A stretch of 64,000 nt of DNA from DASRHK01 sp963776465 (GTDB lineage: Bacteria; Pseudomonadota; Gammaproteobacteria; Nevskiales; Nevskiaceae): the NCBI GenBank assembly GCA_963776465.1, contig CAVZMV010000001.1:744001-808000 (forward strand), read 5' to 3'. A program made the translations under genes and the position numbers. Shown here one piece after another: positions 9,434-20,052 of the stretch. Under the pieces are notes generated by a model that did not search any database, was not told where the DNA came from, and saw only the letters and a list, made by a program, of their open reading frames with translations. Position 1 is the first letter of the stretch. Each line of letters begins with the position of its first letter.

Positions 9434-11771
9434 CTAGAACTGATAGCCCACGGACACCAGCAGGTTGTCGCGATCGCGCAAGGCGTCGCGATGGCCGCCG
9501 CCGGTGTACCAGGTGTAGCGGATCTCGCCGGTGTAGGTCTGCAGGATGTCGAAGCGCACGCCGCCGAGAACCTGCTTGCGGCCCGCCACGAAGTTCTGGC
9601 CGATGCCGGGCCCGACGCCGCCGACGTCATGGAAGAACCCGGTGAGCACCTCGATGTTCGCGCCGAAGATGGCATCGTCGTAGCGCGTCAGCCCGACCAG
9701 GCGGTAGCCCCACGAGCTCTGCGTGCCGAAGCCGCCGCGATCGGGATGCGCGATCGGATTCTGGCGCGAGGCCGGGTCGCTGGCGTTGGTGGACGGATCG
9801 CTCGGGTTCGTGCGCACGTCCATCGGATTGATGCCGATGCTGCCGTCGGCGCCTGAAGAGATGTGCGTGTCGGTGCCGCCGCCCTGGAACTGCAGCTCGT
9901 CCAGGCTCGGGAAGTCGAAGACGTAGGTGTGTCCCACCTCCAGCAGCGCGGTGATCTGCGAGGCGCGCAGCAGGTTGTCGCCGCCGAAGACCTTGATCAA
10001 GGTCATCTCGGCCTGGCCCTGCTTCATCCGCTCGTAGCCGCGGATGTACTGGCCGGGCAGCACGGTTTCCTTGCGGTAGTTGGTCATCAGGAAGTCGGGC
10101 ACCGCCGAGCGCCGGCCCGGGATGGTCAGGGCAGCGGGCGCCGGCGACGGCGGGATCGGCACGTCCTGCGCCGGGAACGCGGGCTGCAGCGCAGCAAACA
10201 GCACGTCCGCCGTGTGCACCTGGATCGGGAGGTTGTCGCGGAAGGTGTACTCACCGGCCAACGCGAAATCTCCGATCGTGGTGTTGAACGAGAACCCGTA
10301 CATGTGGATGTCTTCCGGGTACTCGACAATCAATCGGACCGTGTCCACCGGCAGCGGTTCACGCGTGGCCGGCGTGCCCAGCAGCGGCAGATTCCCGCCC
10401 AGGGCCGCCGGCAGGTTCACCAGGCCGCAGCCGGACGGCGAGATGATCGACTGGAAATCCTGGATGCAGGTTGCCTGCGCGGCGATGGCGTTGACGGTCG
10501 GGAAACGCGAATGGTAATTGGCGAAGTACAGCCCCAGGTCGGAGCCGCCGTTGAGCCATTCGGCGAAGTACTTCAGGGCGAAGCCGGTACTGGCCGCCTT
10601 CGCTGGGCTTGCGCCTCTCCTCCTCGGCGTGGTCGCGGAAGATCGTGCGGCTGGCGGTGGATCCCAGGACGCCGGCGCTGTCGATGCAGGGCGTGACCTG
10701 GTCGGGCGGGCTGATGTTGGTGGGGTCGCAGGTATCGATCGGGCGGTAGAAGCCGCGCCGGCCGGGATAGCGCGGATCGGCGGTGGCGAATCCCGGGTCC
10801 TCGGCGGCGCGGCCGAACGAGAGCATGGCGTACTCGCCGCCGGGGCCCAGCGTGTCGGAGCTGGAGAAGAAGCTGCCGACGGGATCGATCACCACGGGCT
10901 TGTACTGGTACTGGTAGAAGCCTTCGAGGTTCAAGCCGCCGAACAGCTCGGCGCTGACGTAGCCCATGCCGACCGGCTGGAACAGCTCCTTGATGTCGAA
11001 GCCCGGGATGCGCAGCAGCGCCTGGTTCGGCGGGTTGATGCTGTTGAGCGAGTTGGGCACCAGGAAGGCGCTCTCGCCCCAATTCAGCACCTGGTTGCCG
11101 ACCTTGAAGGCGATGTTGCGGTCGAAGACGTTGAAGTTGCGCGAGATGAAGTAGTCGAGCATCTGGAACTTCGTGCCGATCGCGTCCTTGCCCGCCTTGG
11201 GGAAGTCGGTGCTCGTCGGCGAGATCGTGGGATCGGGGTGCTTCTCCTCCAGGCGCGCGTAGTTGACGTCGTAGAAGAACAGGCCGCGCGCGAAGACGTG
11301 GAAGTCGAACAGGTCGACGTTGACGTCGGTGGTCAGCTTGGCGGTGGCGTGGACGATGTCGTACTGGTCGAAGTTCAGGTTGCCGTTGTCGCCGTTGGGC
11401 GAGTACGCGCCAGGCGAGGCCTTGAACTGCTCCAGCGGTCCGCCCGGCTCGTTGGCGGCGTAGGAGCAAGCCTCGCCGATCTGGCCCTGGCTGTAGTTGT
11501 TCGACCCCGCGGCCTGGCTGGGACCGGGATCCTCGCCACCGTAGTTGGCGCCGTCGCGATGCAGGCACAGGCCCGGCGTCATGTTGGTCTTGCCGACGAG
11601 GCTGGAGTCGCGCTCCTGCATGCGCATCAGCGCGCCCACCGACACCAGGTTGTCGATGCGGATCGGCACCGGGCCGAGGTTGAACTCGAGCGCCCCGGCG
11701 GGCCGGCAAACGGCGCCCATGAAAAGGACTGCGAGAACCCCGCGCGTCATCACACCTGCGAAACGACTCAT
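9434..11771 (-). CDS. DUF1302 outer-membrane beta-barrel protein (copy A), frameshifted
   Basis: The start at 11771 follows an AGGAGG site; a signal peptide (ending CRPAGA) leads to ALEFNLGPVPIRIDNLVSVG. The protein is rich in alternating aromatic beta strands and ends in GYQF, the C-terminal Phe recognised by the outer-membrane assembly machinery. The EYPEDIHMYGFSFN motif matches copy B at 36613-39033. After EGGQY the frame breaks: one extra base at about 10586-10587; copy B has the same site intact (SGQYGIALKY). Corrected length is about 778 residues. A channel for hydrophobic substrates or products is a plausible role, by analogy with the barrel form and its partner DUF1329; direct evidence is lacking. 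Confidence 0.85.
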
Positions 11772-11789
11772 GGACACCCCTCCTTGTGT

Positions 11790-13130
11790 TTATGCCGGTC
11801 CGCTGGCGGCGGCGAGATTGCGCACGCGCGCCAGGGTTTCGCGATACGGCCCAAGCCCCATGGCCAGGAACCCCATGGCCAGCAGATAGGCGACGCTGCC
11901 GACGATCAGGATCGAATAGCCGACAGCATTGTCGTCGTGAAACACGTAATCCGTCACCAGCGCCACCGCCGTCGGGCCGCAGCCCAGTCCGATCAGGTTC
12001 ACGGTGAACAGGTAGATGGCGGACGCCTGCGCCCGCATCGAGTTGGGCATGATCTCCTGGATCGCGGCCGGCGCAATGCCGAACGGCATCGCACCCAGGA
12101 ACGCCACCGGCACCAGGGCCAGCGCCGCCAGCGCGCCGCTGGGCACCAGCACGTAGATGAAGCCGATCGGGATGGCCGCGATCGCCGCCCACAGGCCGAC
12201 GCGCACCGAGGCGTCGGTCATGCCCTGCCGGCGCCGGCGGTCCGCGAGCCAGCCGGCGAAGACGATGCCAGCCGAGCCGAAGACGACGGTGATCAATCCG
12301 AACACCAGGCCCACCTTGGGCACGCTCCAGCCGTGCACGCGCACGAAGAAGCTCGGGATCCAGTTGGCGGCGCCGTAGCTCGCCATCGACATCAGCCCGA
12401 AGCCGACGTTGTGGCAGAGCATGGTGCGGCGATTGTGGTTGACGTAGGCGACGACCTCGCGCATCGGCAGGCTGGCGCCCGCGGATGCGCCGGTGCGCGC
12501 GGGCTCGCGGATCATCCACAGCACGGAGCTGAAGACGATGCCGGCGCCGCCAAGGATCAGGAACACGACCTGCCACGGGCGCGTGCTGCCGACCAGCGGC
12601 AAGTCGATCGCGCCCTGCGCCGACGCGAACTGGATGACCAGGCCGCCGACCAGGAACGCCAGGCCCGAGCCGATGTAGATGCCCATCGAGTAGACGCTGA
12701 TCGCGGTGGCGCGGCGCTCGGACGGAAAATAATCGGCGATCATCGAATACGCGGCCGGCGACAGCGCCGCCTCGCCCACGCCCACGCCGATGCGGTACAG
12801 CAGCAGCTGACCGTAGCGCGCAGCAGTGCCGCACAACGCGGTCATCAGGCTCCACAGGATCAGGCCGACGCCGATCAGGCTGCGGCGGCTGCCGCGATCG
12901 GCGAAGCGCGCCAGCGGAATGCCGCAGACCGTGTAGAAGATCGCGAACGTGAAGCCCATCAGCAGGCTCATCTGCGTGTCGCTGATCTGCAGGTCCCGGC
13001 GGATGGGTCCGACGAGCAGCGACAGGATCTGGCGGTCCACGAAGGAGAAGACGTACGTCAGCATCAGCACCGCCACGACGAACCAGGCGTATGCCAACGA
13101 CGGACGCTGCGAGTCCCCGACTGCTGCCAT
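11790..13130 (-). CDS. MFS transporter (spinster / hexuronate-like)
   Basis: A 446-residue inner-membrane transporter with about 12 hydrophobic helices. Family marks include FVDRQILSLLVGPIRRDL in helix 1, RFADRGSRRSLIGVG in the loop 2-3 region, RIGVGVGEAALSPAAYSMIADYFP in helices 4-5, and LADRRRRQGMTD in the symmetric loop. The start at 13130 is chosen for the GGAGG four bases upstream; an ATG at 13145 is possible. It lies 18 bp before the DUF1302 gene, forming an operon, so a small organic molecule handled by the DUF1302/DUF1329 pair is a likely cargo. Direction and substrate are unknown. Confidence 0.9.
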   Translation of the reverse strand: MAAVGDSQRPSLAYAWFVVAVLMLTYVFSFVDRQILSLLVGPIRRDLQISDTQMSLLMGFTFAIFYTVCGIPLARFADRGSRRSLIGVGLILWSLMTALCGTAARYGQLLLYRIGVGVGEAALSPAAYSMIADYFPSERRATAISVYSMGIYIGSGLAFLVGGLVIQFASAQGAIDLPLVGSTRPWQVVFLILGGAGIVFSSVLWMIREPARTGASAGASLPMREVVAYVNHNRRTMLCHNVGFGLMSMASYGAANWIPSFFVRVHGWSVPKVGLVFGLITVVFGSAGIVFAGWLADRRRRQGMTDASVRVGLWAAIAAIPIGFIYVLVPSGALAALALVPVAFLGAMPFGIAPAAIQEIMPNSMRAQASAIYLFTVNLIGLGCGPTAVALVTDYVFHDDNAVGYSILIVGSVAYLLAMGFLAMGLGPYRETLARVRNLAAASGPA

Positions 13131-13256
13131 CACTCCTCCGCGCATGCCCTTGTTTGGTGGGCACGTCGCTGCGGCCCTATGATGCACCGCTCGCGCAACG
13201 TCCGTCCATAAATCAAAGACAAGCGCGATTTCCCTCAAGAACCGGAGTAGCCGCCG

Positions 13257-14108
13257 ATGTCGCTGAAAGGAAAAACGCTGTTCATCACCGGTGGGTCGCG
13301 CGGCATTGGCCTGGCCATCGCCCTGCGCGCAGCGCGTGACGGCGCCAACGTCACCATCGCGGCCAAGACCGCGGAGCCGCACCCCAAGCTGCCCGGGACC
13401 ATCTACACGGCGGCCGACGAGATCAAGGCCGCCGGCGGCAAGGCGCTGCCGATCATCTGCGACATCCGCGACGAGCAGCAGGTCATCGCCGCCGTGCAGA
13501 AAACGGTCGAGACCTTCGGCGGCATCGACGTGCTGGTGAACAACGCCAGCGCGATCTCGCTGACCGGCACGATGCAAACCGACATGAAGCGCTACGACCT
13601 GATGAACGGCATCAACGCGCGCGGCACTTATCTTTCCGGGCGCTGCTGCATCCCGCACTTGAAGAAGGCGGCCAACCCGCACATCCTCACGCTGTCGCCG
13701 CCGCTGGACATGAAGGCCAAGTGGTTCGGGCCCAACGTCGCCTACGCGATCGCCAAGTGGGGCATGAGCATGTGCACGCTGGGCTGGGCCGAGGAGTTCA
13801 AGAAGGACGGCATCGCCGCCAACTCGCTGTGGCCGCGCACCACCATCGCCACCGCCGCGGTGAAGATGCTCGGCGGCGATTCGCTGTCGAACAAGTCGCG
13901 CACTGCCGAGATCATGGCCGATGCGGCCTACGCGATCGTCACCAAGCCGTCGCGTTCGTTCACCGGCAATTTCTGCATCGACGACGTGGTGCTGTGGCAG
14001 GACGGCATGCGCGACTTCTCGAAGTACGCGGTGGTCCCCGGAACACCGGACGAGGATCTCGCGCCGGATTTCTTCGTGCCGGACGACACGCCGAAGCTGA
14101 CGGCGTGA
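13257..14108 (+). CDS. short-chain dehydrogenase, HSDL2-like
   Basis: A 283-residue NAD(P)-dependent Rossmann enzyme. Cofactor motif TGGSRGIG is at residues 11-18, NNAS near 95, the catalytic Ser lies in LTLSPPLDM, and the Tyr-Lys pair is in YAIAKWG. The SPPLDM segment and the extended C-terminus (FCIDDVVLWQ...DFFVPD) are typical of hydroxysteroid-dehydrogenase-like protein 2 relatives, whose substrates are poorly known. It is the first of three genes on this strand (SDR, hydrolase, GST) with a 10-bp gap to the second. Confidence 0.88.
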   Translation: MSLKGKTLFITGGSRGIGLAIALRAARDGANVTIAAKTAEPHPKLPGTIYTAADEIKAAGGKALPIICDIRDEQQVIAAVQKTVETFGGIDVLVNNASAISLTGTMQTDMKRYDLMNGINARGTYLSGRCCIPHLKKAANPHILTLSPPLDMKAKWFGPNVAYAIAKWGMSMCTLGWAEEFKKDGIAANSLWPRTTIATAAVKMLGGDSLSNKSRTAEIMADAAYAIVTKPSRSFTGNFCIDDVVLWQDGMRDFSKYAVVPGTPDEDLAPDFFVPDDTPKLTA

Positions 14109-14118
14109 GCGCGCGGAC

Positions 14119-14979
14119 TTGCATTCACTGAAGTTGAGTGATGGCCGATCGCTCGCGTTCCGGGTTTACGGCGCGGGCACTCCGCTCTACTTCTTCCACG
14201 GCTTTCCGGGCTGCGGCCTGCAGGCAGAACTGATCGCAGAGGCAGCGGCCGCCGCAGGTGTCTCGCTGGTGGCTGCCGACCGGCCAGGTTTCGGACGTTC
14301 TTCACCAGCGCCTCGGCGCAGCCTCCTCGGCTGGGCGGACGACGTCGCCGAGCTTGCCGATCACCTGGGGCATGCCCGGTTCGACATCCTTGGGATTTCA
14401 TGCGGCGGACCCTATGCGCTGGCTTGCGCTGCACGGATGCCCAAGCGCCTGCGCTACGTTGGGATCGTCGCCGGCATCGGGCCGATGGACGTGCCGTCGA
14501 TCCGCGCGGGGCAACTGCCTCTCCTGCGCGCGATGTTCGCGGCCGCGCGCCTCAGCCCGTGGCTCGTCAGCCCTTTGCTGCTGCTCGACCGCCTCATGTT
14601 CCGCGCCGACCCCGTGCGGGCGCTGGAGAAGCTCGCCACTCTGATGACACCACCCGACCGGCGTCTCCTGGCCGCCGACCCTGCGCTCCGGCACCGTTTC
14701 GCATTGAGCCTGGCCGAGGCATACGCGGGCGGTATCGGTGGCGCCATGCGCGAGGCACAGTTGATCGGAAGCGCGTGGGGGTTCGAGCTGAAACATATCC
14801 TGGTGCCGGTGGTGATTTACCAAGGGGGTATCGACCGCAACGTACCGCCCGCCATGGGCGAATACCTGGCAAGCCAGATTCCACGCTCGCGACTGCGCTT
14901 CTATGCCGACGAGGGACACCTTTCGGTGCTGGTCAATCGGATCTCCGACTGCTTCGCAGACCTGCTGGCGTTGCGTTGA
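14119..14979 (+). CDS. alpha/beta hydrolase
   Basis: A 286-residue serine hydrolase starting at TTG. The oxyanion region is FFHGFPG, the nucleophile elbow GISCGG (Ser in GxSxG), the acid probably Asp in YQGGIDRNVPP, and the base His in DEGHLSVL. It follows the HSDL2-like gene by 10 bp and is probably translated with it. The substrate is not evident; ester, lactone or thioester hydrolysis are all possible. Confidence 0.82.
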   Translation: MHSLKLSDGRSLAFRVYGAGTPLYFFHGFPGCGLQAELIAEAAAAAGVSLVAADRPGFGRSSPAPRRSLLGWADDVAELADHLGHARFDILGISCGGPYALACAARMPKRLRYVGIVAGIGPMDVPSIRAGQLPLLRAMFAAARLSPWLVSPLLLLDRLMFRADPVRALEKLATLMTPPDRRLLAADPALRHRFALSLAEAYAGGIGGAMREAQLIGSAWGFELKHILVPVVIYQGGIDRNVPPAMGEYLASQIPRSRLRFYADEGHLSVLVNRISDCFADLLALR

Positions 14980-15046
14980 CTTGTGGCACGGTGCTCCACG
15001 GCCAGCGTAGGGTGTGTCCTCGCAACGAGGACTGCTGGAGGCGCCA

Positions 15047-15688
15047 ATGCTCAAGGTTTACGGATTTTCCCGAGTGAACAAGTTCGCTCGCGGCAACACG
15101 CGCGACCTGCGCGTCCTGTGGGCGCTCGAAGAGATGGGTCTTCCGTACGAGATCGTTGGCATGGATCATCCGAACCACGATCTCGACCGCGAAGAGTTTC
15201 GAACAAAGAACCCTTTCGGGCAGATCCCGGTGATCGACGACGACGGCGTCGTGGTGACGGAGTCCGGGGCCATCCTGCTCTATCTCGCGCGCAAGAGCGG
15301 CAAGCTCATGCCCGGCGACCTCGCGGGCGAATCGCAGGTGCTGCGTTGGAGCGTCGCCGCTCTGAACTCGGTCGAGGTGCCCGTGTTGACGATGTGGTTC
15401 GTCGGCATCAGTGGCGGCAAAGGCACCAAACCGCACGAGGCACTGCAGCAATGGTCTGACATGCGCCTGAAGCAGCTCGACGGATGGCTCGCGGACCGCA
15501 CGTTCGTCGCCACGGACGAGTTCACAGTCGCGGATATCCTGATGACGCACGTGCTGAGCGCAGGCAGCACCGATCAGGCACTCTTGAAGCCTCACCAGCA
15601 CGTTCGCAGATACCTGACGCGCTGCGTGGATCGCCCCGCGTGGAAGCGCACGCTCGACGCGTACCTCGCGCGTGTCGAAGCTGGGTGA
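15047..15688 (+). CDS. glutathione S-transferase
   Basis: A 213-residue protein with an N-terminal thioredoxin-like domain (MLKVYGF, NPFGQIPVIDDDG, ESGAILLYLAR with the glutathione-binding ES pair) and a C-terminal helical domain (EFTVADILMTHVL). The start at 15047 is set by a GGAGG ribosome site. It conjugates glutathione to electrophiles or acts as a lyase/isomerase in aromatic and lipid breakdown. It ends the SDR-hydrolase-GST group and is convergent with the cyclase gene. Confidence 0.88.
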   Translation: MLKVYGFSRVNKFARGNTRDLRVLWALEEMGLPYEIVGMDHPNHDLDREEFRTKNPFGQIPVIDDDGVVVTESGAILLYLARKSGKLMPGDLAGESQVLRWSVAALNSVEVPVLTMWFVGISGGKGTKPHEALQQWSDMRLKQLDGWLADRTFVATDEFTVADILMTHVLSAGSTDQALLKPHQHVRRYLTRCVDRPAWKRTLDAYLARVEAG

Positions 15689-15712
15689 GCAGTACCCGAA
15701 CCCCGATGTTCG

Positions 15713-16993
15713 TCAGCTCGCGAGCACGCACGCCTCCACCGGCTCGTTGCGTCCCTTGACGCGGTACGTCTTGCGCCTGCCCTCGCACTGCTCGCCGGCG
15801 GCGGCGACGGTCGCTGCCTCGACGTGCACTTCACCGTCGGCGGCCTCGTCGCACAGCCGTGACGCGAGATTCACCGTCGGACCGACCGCGACGTACTCGT
15901 AACGCGCGCCCTGCCCGACGATGCCGACCGCGACTTCGCCGCTGGCGACGCCGACGCCGAGCCCGAGGCCCGAACGCTTCTTCACGACGTTGCGCACCTG
16001 CGTCTGGATGCGGCGCGCCAGCGCCAGCGCGCGGCGCGCGTGATCCGGAAACGGCACCGGCGCGCCGATCAGGATCAGCACGCCGTCACCGGCCAGGTCC
16101 TTGATCGTCCCGCCCTCCTGCTCGGTGGCGTTGCCGACCGCGCCGTAGAAATCGCGCAACAGCTTCATCACCTGCTCGGGCTTGCGCTGCTGCGCGTAGG
16201 CGGTGAAGCCGCGGATGTCGCAGACCACCACCGAAACCTTGAGGCGCTGCTGGGCCATCGCGTTCTTCAGGCCGCGCTCGCGCACCAGATCCGCGACCTG
16301 CGGCGCCAGGAAGCGCGCCATGAACTGGCCGCGCGCGCCCTGCACCACGTGATAGCGCAGCGCGCCGATCAGCAGCACGATCTCGCCCAGAGCGATGGCG
16401 AAGGGGGCGATGTCGCGCGGCAGCGCCATCGCCGTACCGAGCAAGGGCATCGTTCCGAGCACGCCGAGGATGCGGATGCCTTCGGCCTTGTCGGGCCGCG
16501 CGCGGAACACGCGCACGGTGGCCAGCGTCACCAGCACGCCGGCAAGCAGGCCCGGCAGCGCGAACATCAGGAACTGCGGGCGGATCAGCGCGCCCGGCTG
16601 CAGCGCGCCGACCAGCTCGCGCATGCGCATCTCCGGATAGAAGGCCGAGAGCGTCGCGTAGACCAGCGTCGAGGCCTGCGCGCCGCGCAGCATCAGCCGG
16701 CCCACCGAGCGCTCGCCGTCGAGCTGCAGGATGGTGCGGCTGACGCGGATCCCCCATTCGGTGGCGGCGATGAACGCCAGCGCGTCCAGGAAGCCGATGC
16801 AGCGCACCCACACGGGCAGCTGCCCGTCGGCGACGTAGTTGGTGGCGTGGCCGTTGACCGCGATCGAGCAGCCGGTGAGGAACAGGAACAGCGCCAGCGC
16901 CCGGCTGGTGCCGCTGTCGCGGTCGGTGATCCAGAACGCCAGGCCCATGCCGGCCGCGATCAGTGCCACGACGTCAAAGCTGCTGGCTTCCAC
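15713..16993 (-). CDS. membrane class III adenylate/guanylate cyclase
   Basis: A 426-residue protein. The first 220 residues contain about six hydrophobic helices (for example VVALIAAGMGLAFWI and LLAGVLVTLATVRVF), a membrane sensor region; the last 190 form a class III catalytic domain. Metal-binding Asp residues are in VVVCDIRGFTAYA and GTIKDLAGDGVLI, and the transition-state Asn and Arg in VGPTVNLASRLCDEA. A Lys in the IKDLAGD position favours ATP as substrate. It should make cAMP in response to an envelope or membrane signal. It is divergent from the SBBP gene with a short shared upstream region. Confidence 0.88.
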   Translation of the reverse strand: MEASSFDVVALIAAGMGLAFWITDRDSGTSRALALFLFLTGCSIAVNGHATNYVADGQLPVWVRCIGFLDALAFIAATEWGIRVSRTILQLDGERSVGRLMLRGAQASTLVYATLSAFYPEMRMRELVGALQPGALIRPQFLMFALPGLLAGVLVTLATVRVFRARPDKAEGIRILGVLGTMPLLGTAMALPRDIAPFAIALGEIVLLIGALRYHVVQGARGQFMARFLAPQVADLVRERGLKNAMAQQRLKVSVVVCDIRGFTAYAQQRKPEQVMKLLRDFYGAVGNATEQEGGTIKDLAGDGVLILIGAPVPFPDHARRALALARRIQTQVRNVVKKRSGLGLGVGVASGEVAVGIVGQGARYEYVAVGPTVNLASRLCDEAADGEVHVEAATVAAAGEQCEGRRKTYRVKGRNEPVEACVLAS

Positions 16994-17040
16994 GAGGGCA
17001 TGTTACCGTCTGGGCGGGACCAGGAAGTCCGGGGGGAAAC

Positions 17041-20000
17041 ATGCGCGCCAGAACCACCATCATCATCCTGCTGCTGGCCGCCACGGCCACCCCCATCGCC
17101 CACGCCGCGCCGTCCAGCCCCGGCGTCGCCTTCGCGCAGCTGCCGCTGCACTTCGAAGCCAACGCCGGCCAGGACGATCAGCGCGTGCTGTACTCGTCGC
17201 GCGACGCCGGCCAGGCGCTGTTCCTGACCGCCGACAGTGTCGTGTTCGCGCCCGCGGGCGCCGTCGATCCGGTGGAGATGCACCTGGTCGGCGCCGATCG
17301 CACGGCGCGCACGTCGCTGGAGCAGCCACTGCCCGGGCGCAGCCACTATCTGCGTGGTACCGACCGCAAAGGCTGGACGCGCAACGTCGCGCACTACGGT
17401 CGCGTGCGCTATGCCGGCGTGTGGCCCGGCGTGGACCTCGTCTACTACGGCAACCAGGGACAGCTCGAGTACGACTTCATCGTCGCGCCCGGCGCCGATC
17501 CCGCGGCCATCCGCATGCGCGCCGACGGCGCCAGCATCGACCTCGACGGCAATGTCTTGCTCGGCGCTGCCGAAGCCGGCGTCGTGCTGAAGAAACCGGT
17601 GAGCTTCCAGACCGTCGCAGGCGCGCGCCGCAGCGTCGCCGCGGACTATCACATCGAGCGCAGCGGCGGCCACGACGAGATCGTCATCGCGCTCGGCGAC
17701 TACGACCGCTCGCGTGCGCTGGTCATCGATCCCGTCGTCGAGTACTCCACTTACCTCGGCAGCAGGAAGCTCGACGAGGCCTACGCCGTCGCCGTCGACG
17801 CCGATGGCAACGCCTACCTCACGGGCGCCACGCTGCACAGCGACTTCCCGGTACAGGTGCCGTTCGACGCGAGCTTCAATGGCGGCGGCTACGACGCCTT
17901 CGTCTCCAAGCTGTCGGCCGATGGCCAGACGCTGCTGTACTCGACCTACCTGGGCGGCACCGGCTACGACTACGGCCAGTCGATCGTGGTCGACAGCAGC
18001 GGCAACGTCCTGGTCTCCGGCTCCACCAGCTCCACGAACTTTCCCACTGGCGGCGTGGTGCGGCCGTACGCGGGCGGCGGTGACGCCTTCGTCGTCAAGC
18101 TGTCGCCCGACGGCGCTGCGATCCTTTGGGGCACCTATCTTGGCGGCACCAGTTCCGAGGGCGGTCGAAGCCTTGCGCTCGATCCCGCCGGCAACGCTTA
18201 CGTCGCCGGCGTGACCTGGTCGGCGGACTTCCCCGCTTACAGGGGCAAGCAGATGACCTTCGGCGGCGGATCCTTCGACGCGTTCGTCGCCAAGCTCTCG
18301 GGCATCGACGGCGCGCTGGTCTACGCGACCTTCCTGGGCGGCTCGGAGGGCGAGTGGCTCGGCGGACTTGCCGTCGACGGCCTCGGCCGTGCTTACGTCA
18401 TCGGCCACACAGCCTCGGCGAATTTCCCGACCGCGGCGGCGATGCAGCCCGCGATCAATGGCGTCTCGGACGTCTTCGTCAGCCGCCTGTCGGCGTCGGG
18501 CAAGGCGCTCACCTACTCGACCTTCCTCGGCGGCAGCGATCAGGAAACCGGCAACGCCATAACGGTGGACTCCAACAACGCCGCCTACATCACCGGCGCC
18601 ACCGCTTCCATCAATTTCCCGACCGTCAATTCGCTGCAGGCCCCGCTCGCGGTCGGCGGCGGCCTGCCGCGCTACGACGCGTTCGTCGCCAAGATCGCGT
18701 CCGACGGCGGCTCGCTGCGGTTCTCGACGTACCTCGGCGGGCTCAACAGCGACACCGGCAATGGCATCGCGCTCGACGCCGCGCGCAACGTCTACGTGGC
18801 GGGCAACACCCAGTCCTCCGATTTCCCCGCGGTGAACCCGTTCCAGACGAGCGAGCCGGCTTACGGCGGCACCAACTTCGACGCCTTCGTCACCAAGCTC
18901 ACCACCAACGGCGCGGCCATCGCCTTCTCCTCGCCGCTGGGCGGGCCCAACTACGACTTTGCCGACGGCCTGGCGCTCGACGGCCAGAACCGGATGTACG
19001 TGGCCGGGCGCTCCGGCGGCGGCTTCCCCACCGTCAACGCGCTGTATCCCACCAATCGCAACGACGACGCCTTCGTCGCGCGCATCTCTCAGGACGCGGA
19101 TGCGGAGCGCGACGTCATCGAGTTCACCAAGGACGTCTACGCCATCGACGAGTCCACCGAGCTGGCGAGCATCTGGCTCAAGCGCACCGGCGCGGGTTAT
19201 GGCGGCGTCAGCGCGCACGTCGTCACCGACGGCGGCACCGCGACGTTCGGCTACGACTATTACGACTTCGGCAGCTACGTCTTCTGGAACCACGCGCAGA
19301 TGCTGCCCCGCAGGTTCACGCTGCCGGTCATCGCCGACGTGCAGCACGACGAGCCGGTGGAGACCGTGCTGCTGGAGCTTCAAAGCGTCAGCGGCTTCGC
19401 CGAGATCGGACCGCGGCATTCGGCCGTGCTGCGGATCCGCAACTCCGAGACCGGCCAGCCGCAGAGCGTCAACCTGACGATGTTCTTCGGCCCGGAGATT
19501 TCCACCGCCGGCAACAAGTGGTCGGTGCCCGGCACCGTCGTCGTCAGCAACCGCGCCGGCAGCGGCATGGCCGGCGTCACCGTGAGCCTCTCGGTGCTTG
19601 CAGAAGCGTTCCAGAAAGGCTCGTCGGAGTTCGCCTTCTGGGACGACGGACGGCCGTCGCACTGGGGACCGGTGTACCAGGCGTCGCCGTTCGCCAACGG
19701 CTTCGGCTGCGCCAGCGAGGATCTCGACGGCGACGGCGTGCTCGATGCGGGCGAGGACCTGAACGGCAACGGCACGCTCGAGCCCGGCGCAGTCGGCATC
19801 GTCCCGGCGAGCGTGGTGACCGACGCCACGGGCACGGCGCACTTCGACCTGTCCTACCTGAAGACGCAGGCCAGCTGGGTGCGGGTACGGGTGCGCTCGC
19901 AAACGGCCGGCGAATACGCCAGCTCAGCGCAGACCGTGCTGATCGGCTTGCAGCCGGACCCCGCGGTGCTGCTCGACCCGAACAAGAAGCCGCCGAACTT

Positions 20001-20046
20001 CAAGTCGCCGTACGGCCTGACCGCGGATTGCAGCGATCCCTCCTAG
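17041..20046 (+). CDS. secreted SBBP-repeat beta-propeller protein with Calx-beta-like domain
   Basis: A 1001-residue protein starting at 17041 after a GGGGGGAAAC ribosome site, with a Sec signal peptide ending PIAHA. Residues 25-240 form the N-terminal domain usual in SBBP proteins (FEANAGQ, GRSHYLRGTD). Seven repeats follow, each with a TYLGG-like strand, a D-x-x-G-N-x-Y-x-x-G-x-T core and a closing DFP/NFP, as in a seven-bladed propeller. Next is a Calx-beta-like segment (about 690-800; DGGTATFGYDYYDF) and a Ca-binding EF-type loop (DLDGDGVLDAGEDLNGNG). It is likely exported and calcium-stabilised, with an adhesive or scaffold role inferred from its folds. The small gene at 20053 starts 6 bp after it. 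Confidence 0.85.
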   Translation: MRARTTIIILLLAATATPIAHAAPSSPGVAFAQLPLHFEANAGQDDQRVLYSSRDAGQALFLTADSVVFAPAGAVDPVEMHLVGADRTARTSLEQPLPGRSHYLRGTDRKGWTRNVAHYGRVRYAGVWPGVDLVYYGNQGQLEYDFIVAPGADPAAIRMRADGASIDLDGNVLLGAAEAGVVLKKPVSFQTVAGARRSVAADYHIERSGGHDEIVIALGDYDRSRALVIDPVVEYSTYLGSRKLDEAYAVAVDADGNAYLTGATLHSDFPVQVPFDASFNGGGYDAFVSKLSADGQTLLYSTYLGGTGYDYGQSIVVDSSGNVLVSGSTSSTNFPTGGVVRPYAGGGDAFVVKLSPDGAAILWGTYLGGTSSEGGRSLALDPAGNAYVAGVTWSADFPAYRGKQMTFGGGSFDAFVAKLSGIDGALVYATFLGGSEGEWLGGLAVDGLGRAYVIGHTASANFPTAAAMQPAINGVSDVFVSRLSASGKALTYSTFLGGSDQETGNAITVDSNNAAYITGATASINFPTVNSLQAPLAVGGGLPRYDAFVAKIASDGGSLRFSTYLGGLNSDTGNGIALDAARNVYVAGNTQSSDFPAVNPFQTSEPAYGGTNFDAFVTKLTTNGAAIAFSSPLGGPNYDFADGLALDGQNRMYVAGRSGGGFPTVNALYPTNRNDDAFVARISQDADAERDVIEFTKDVYAIDESTELASIWLKRTGAGYGGVSAHVVTDGGTATFGYDYYDFGSYVFWNHAQMLPRRFTLPVIADVQHDEPVETVLLELQSVSGFAEIGPRHSAVLRIRNSETGQPQSVNLTMFFGPEISTAGNKWSVPGTVVVSNRAGSGMAGVTVSLSVLAEAFQKGSSEFAFWDDGRPSHWGPVYQASPFANGFGCASEDLDGDGVLDAGEDLNGNGTLEPGAVGIVPASVVTDATGTAHFDLSYLKTQASWVRVRVRSQTAGEYASSAQTVLIGLQPDPAVLLDPNKKPPNFKSPYGLTADCSDPS

Positions 20047-20052
20047 GGATCC

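Noticed and set aside
10518..13211. An 897-codon open frame on the plus strand
   Set aside because: It covers the antisense of the MFS and DUF1302 genes, both of which have clear family motifs.
16960..19902. A 980-codon open frame on the minus strand
   Set aside because: It lies opposite the SBBP gene, has no family motifs and a low-complexity composition typical of antisense frames in GC-rich DNA.
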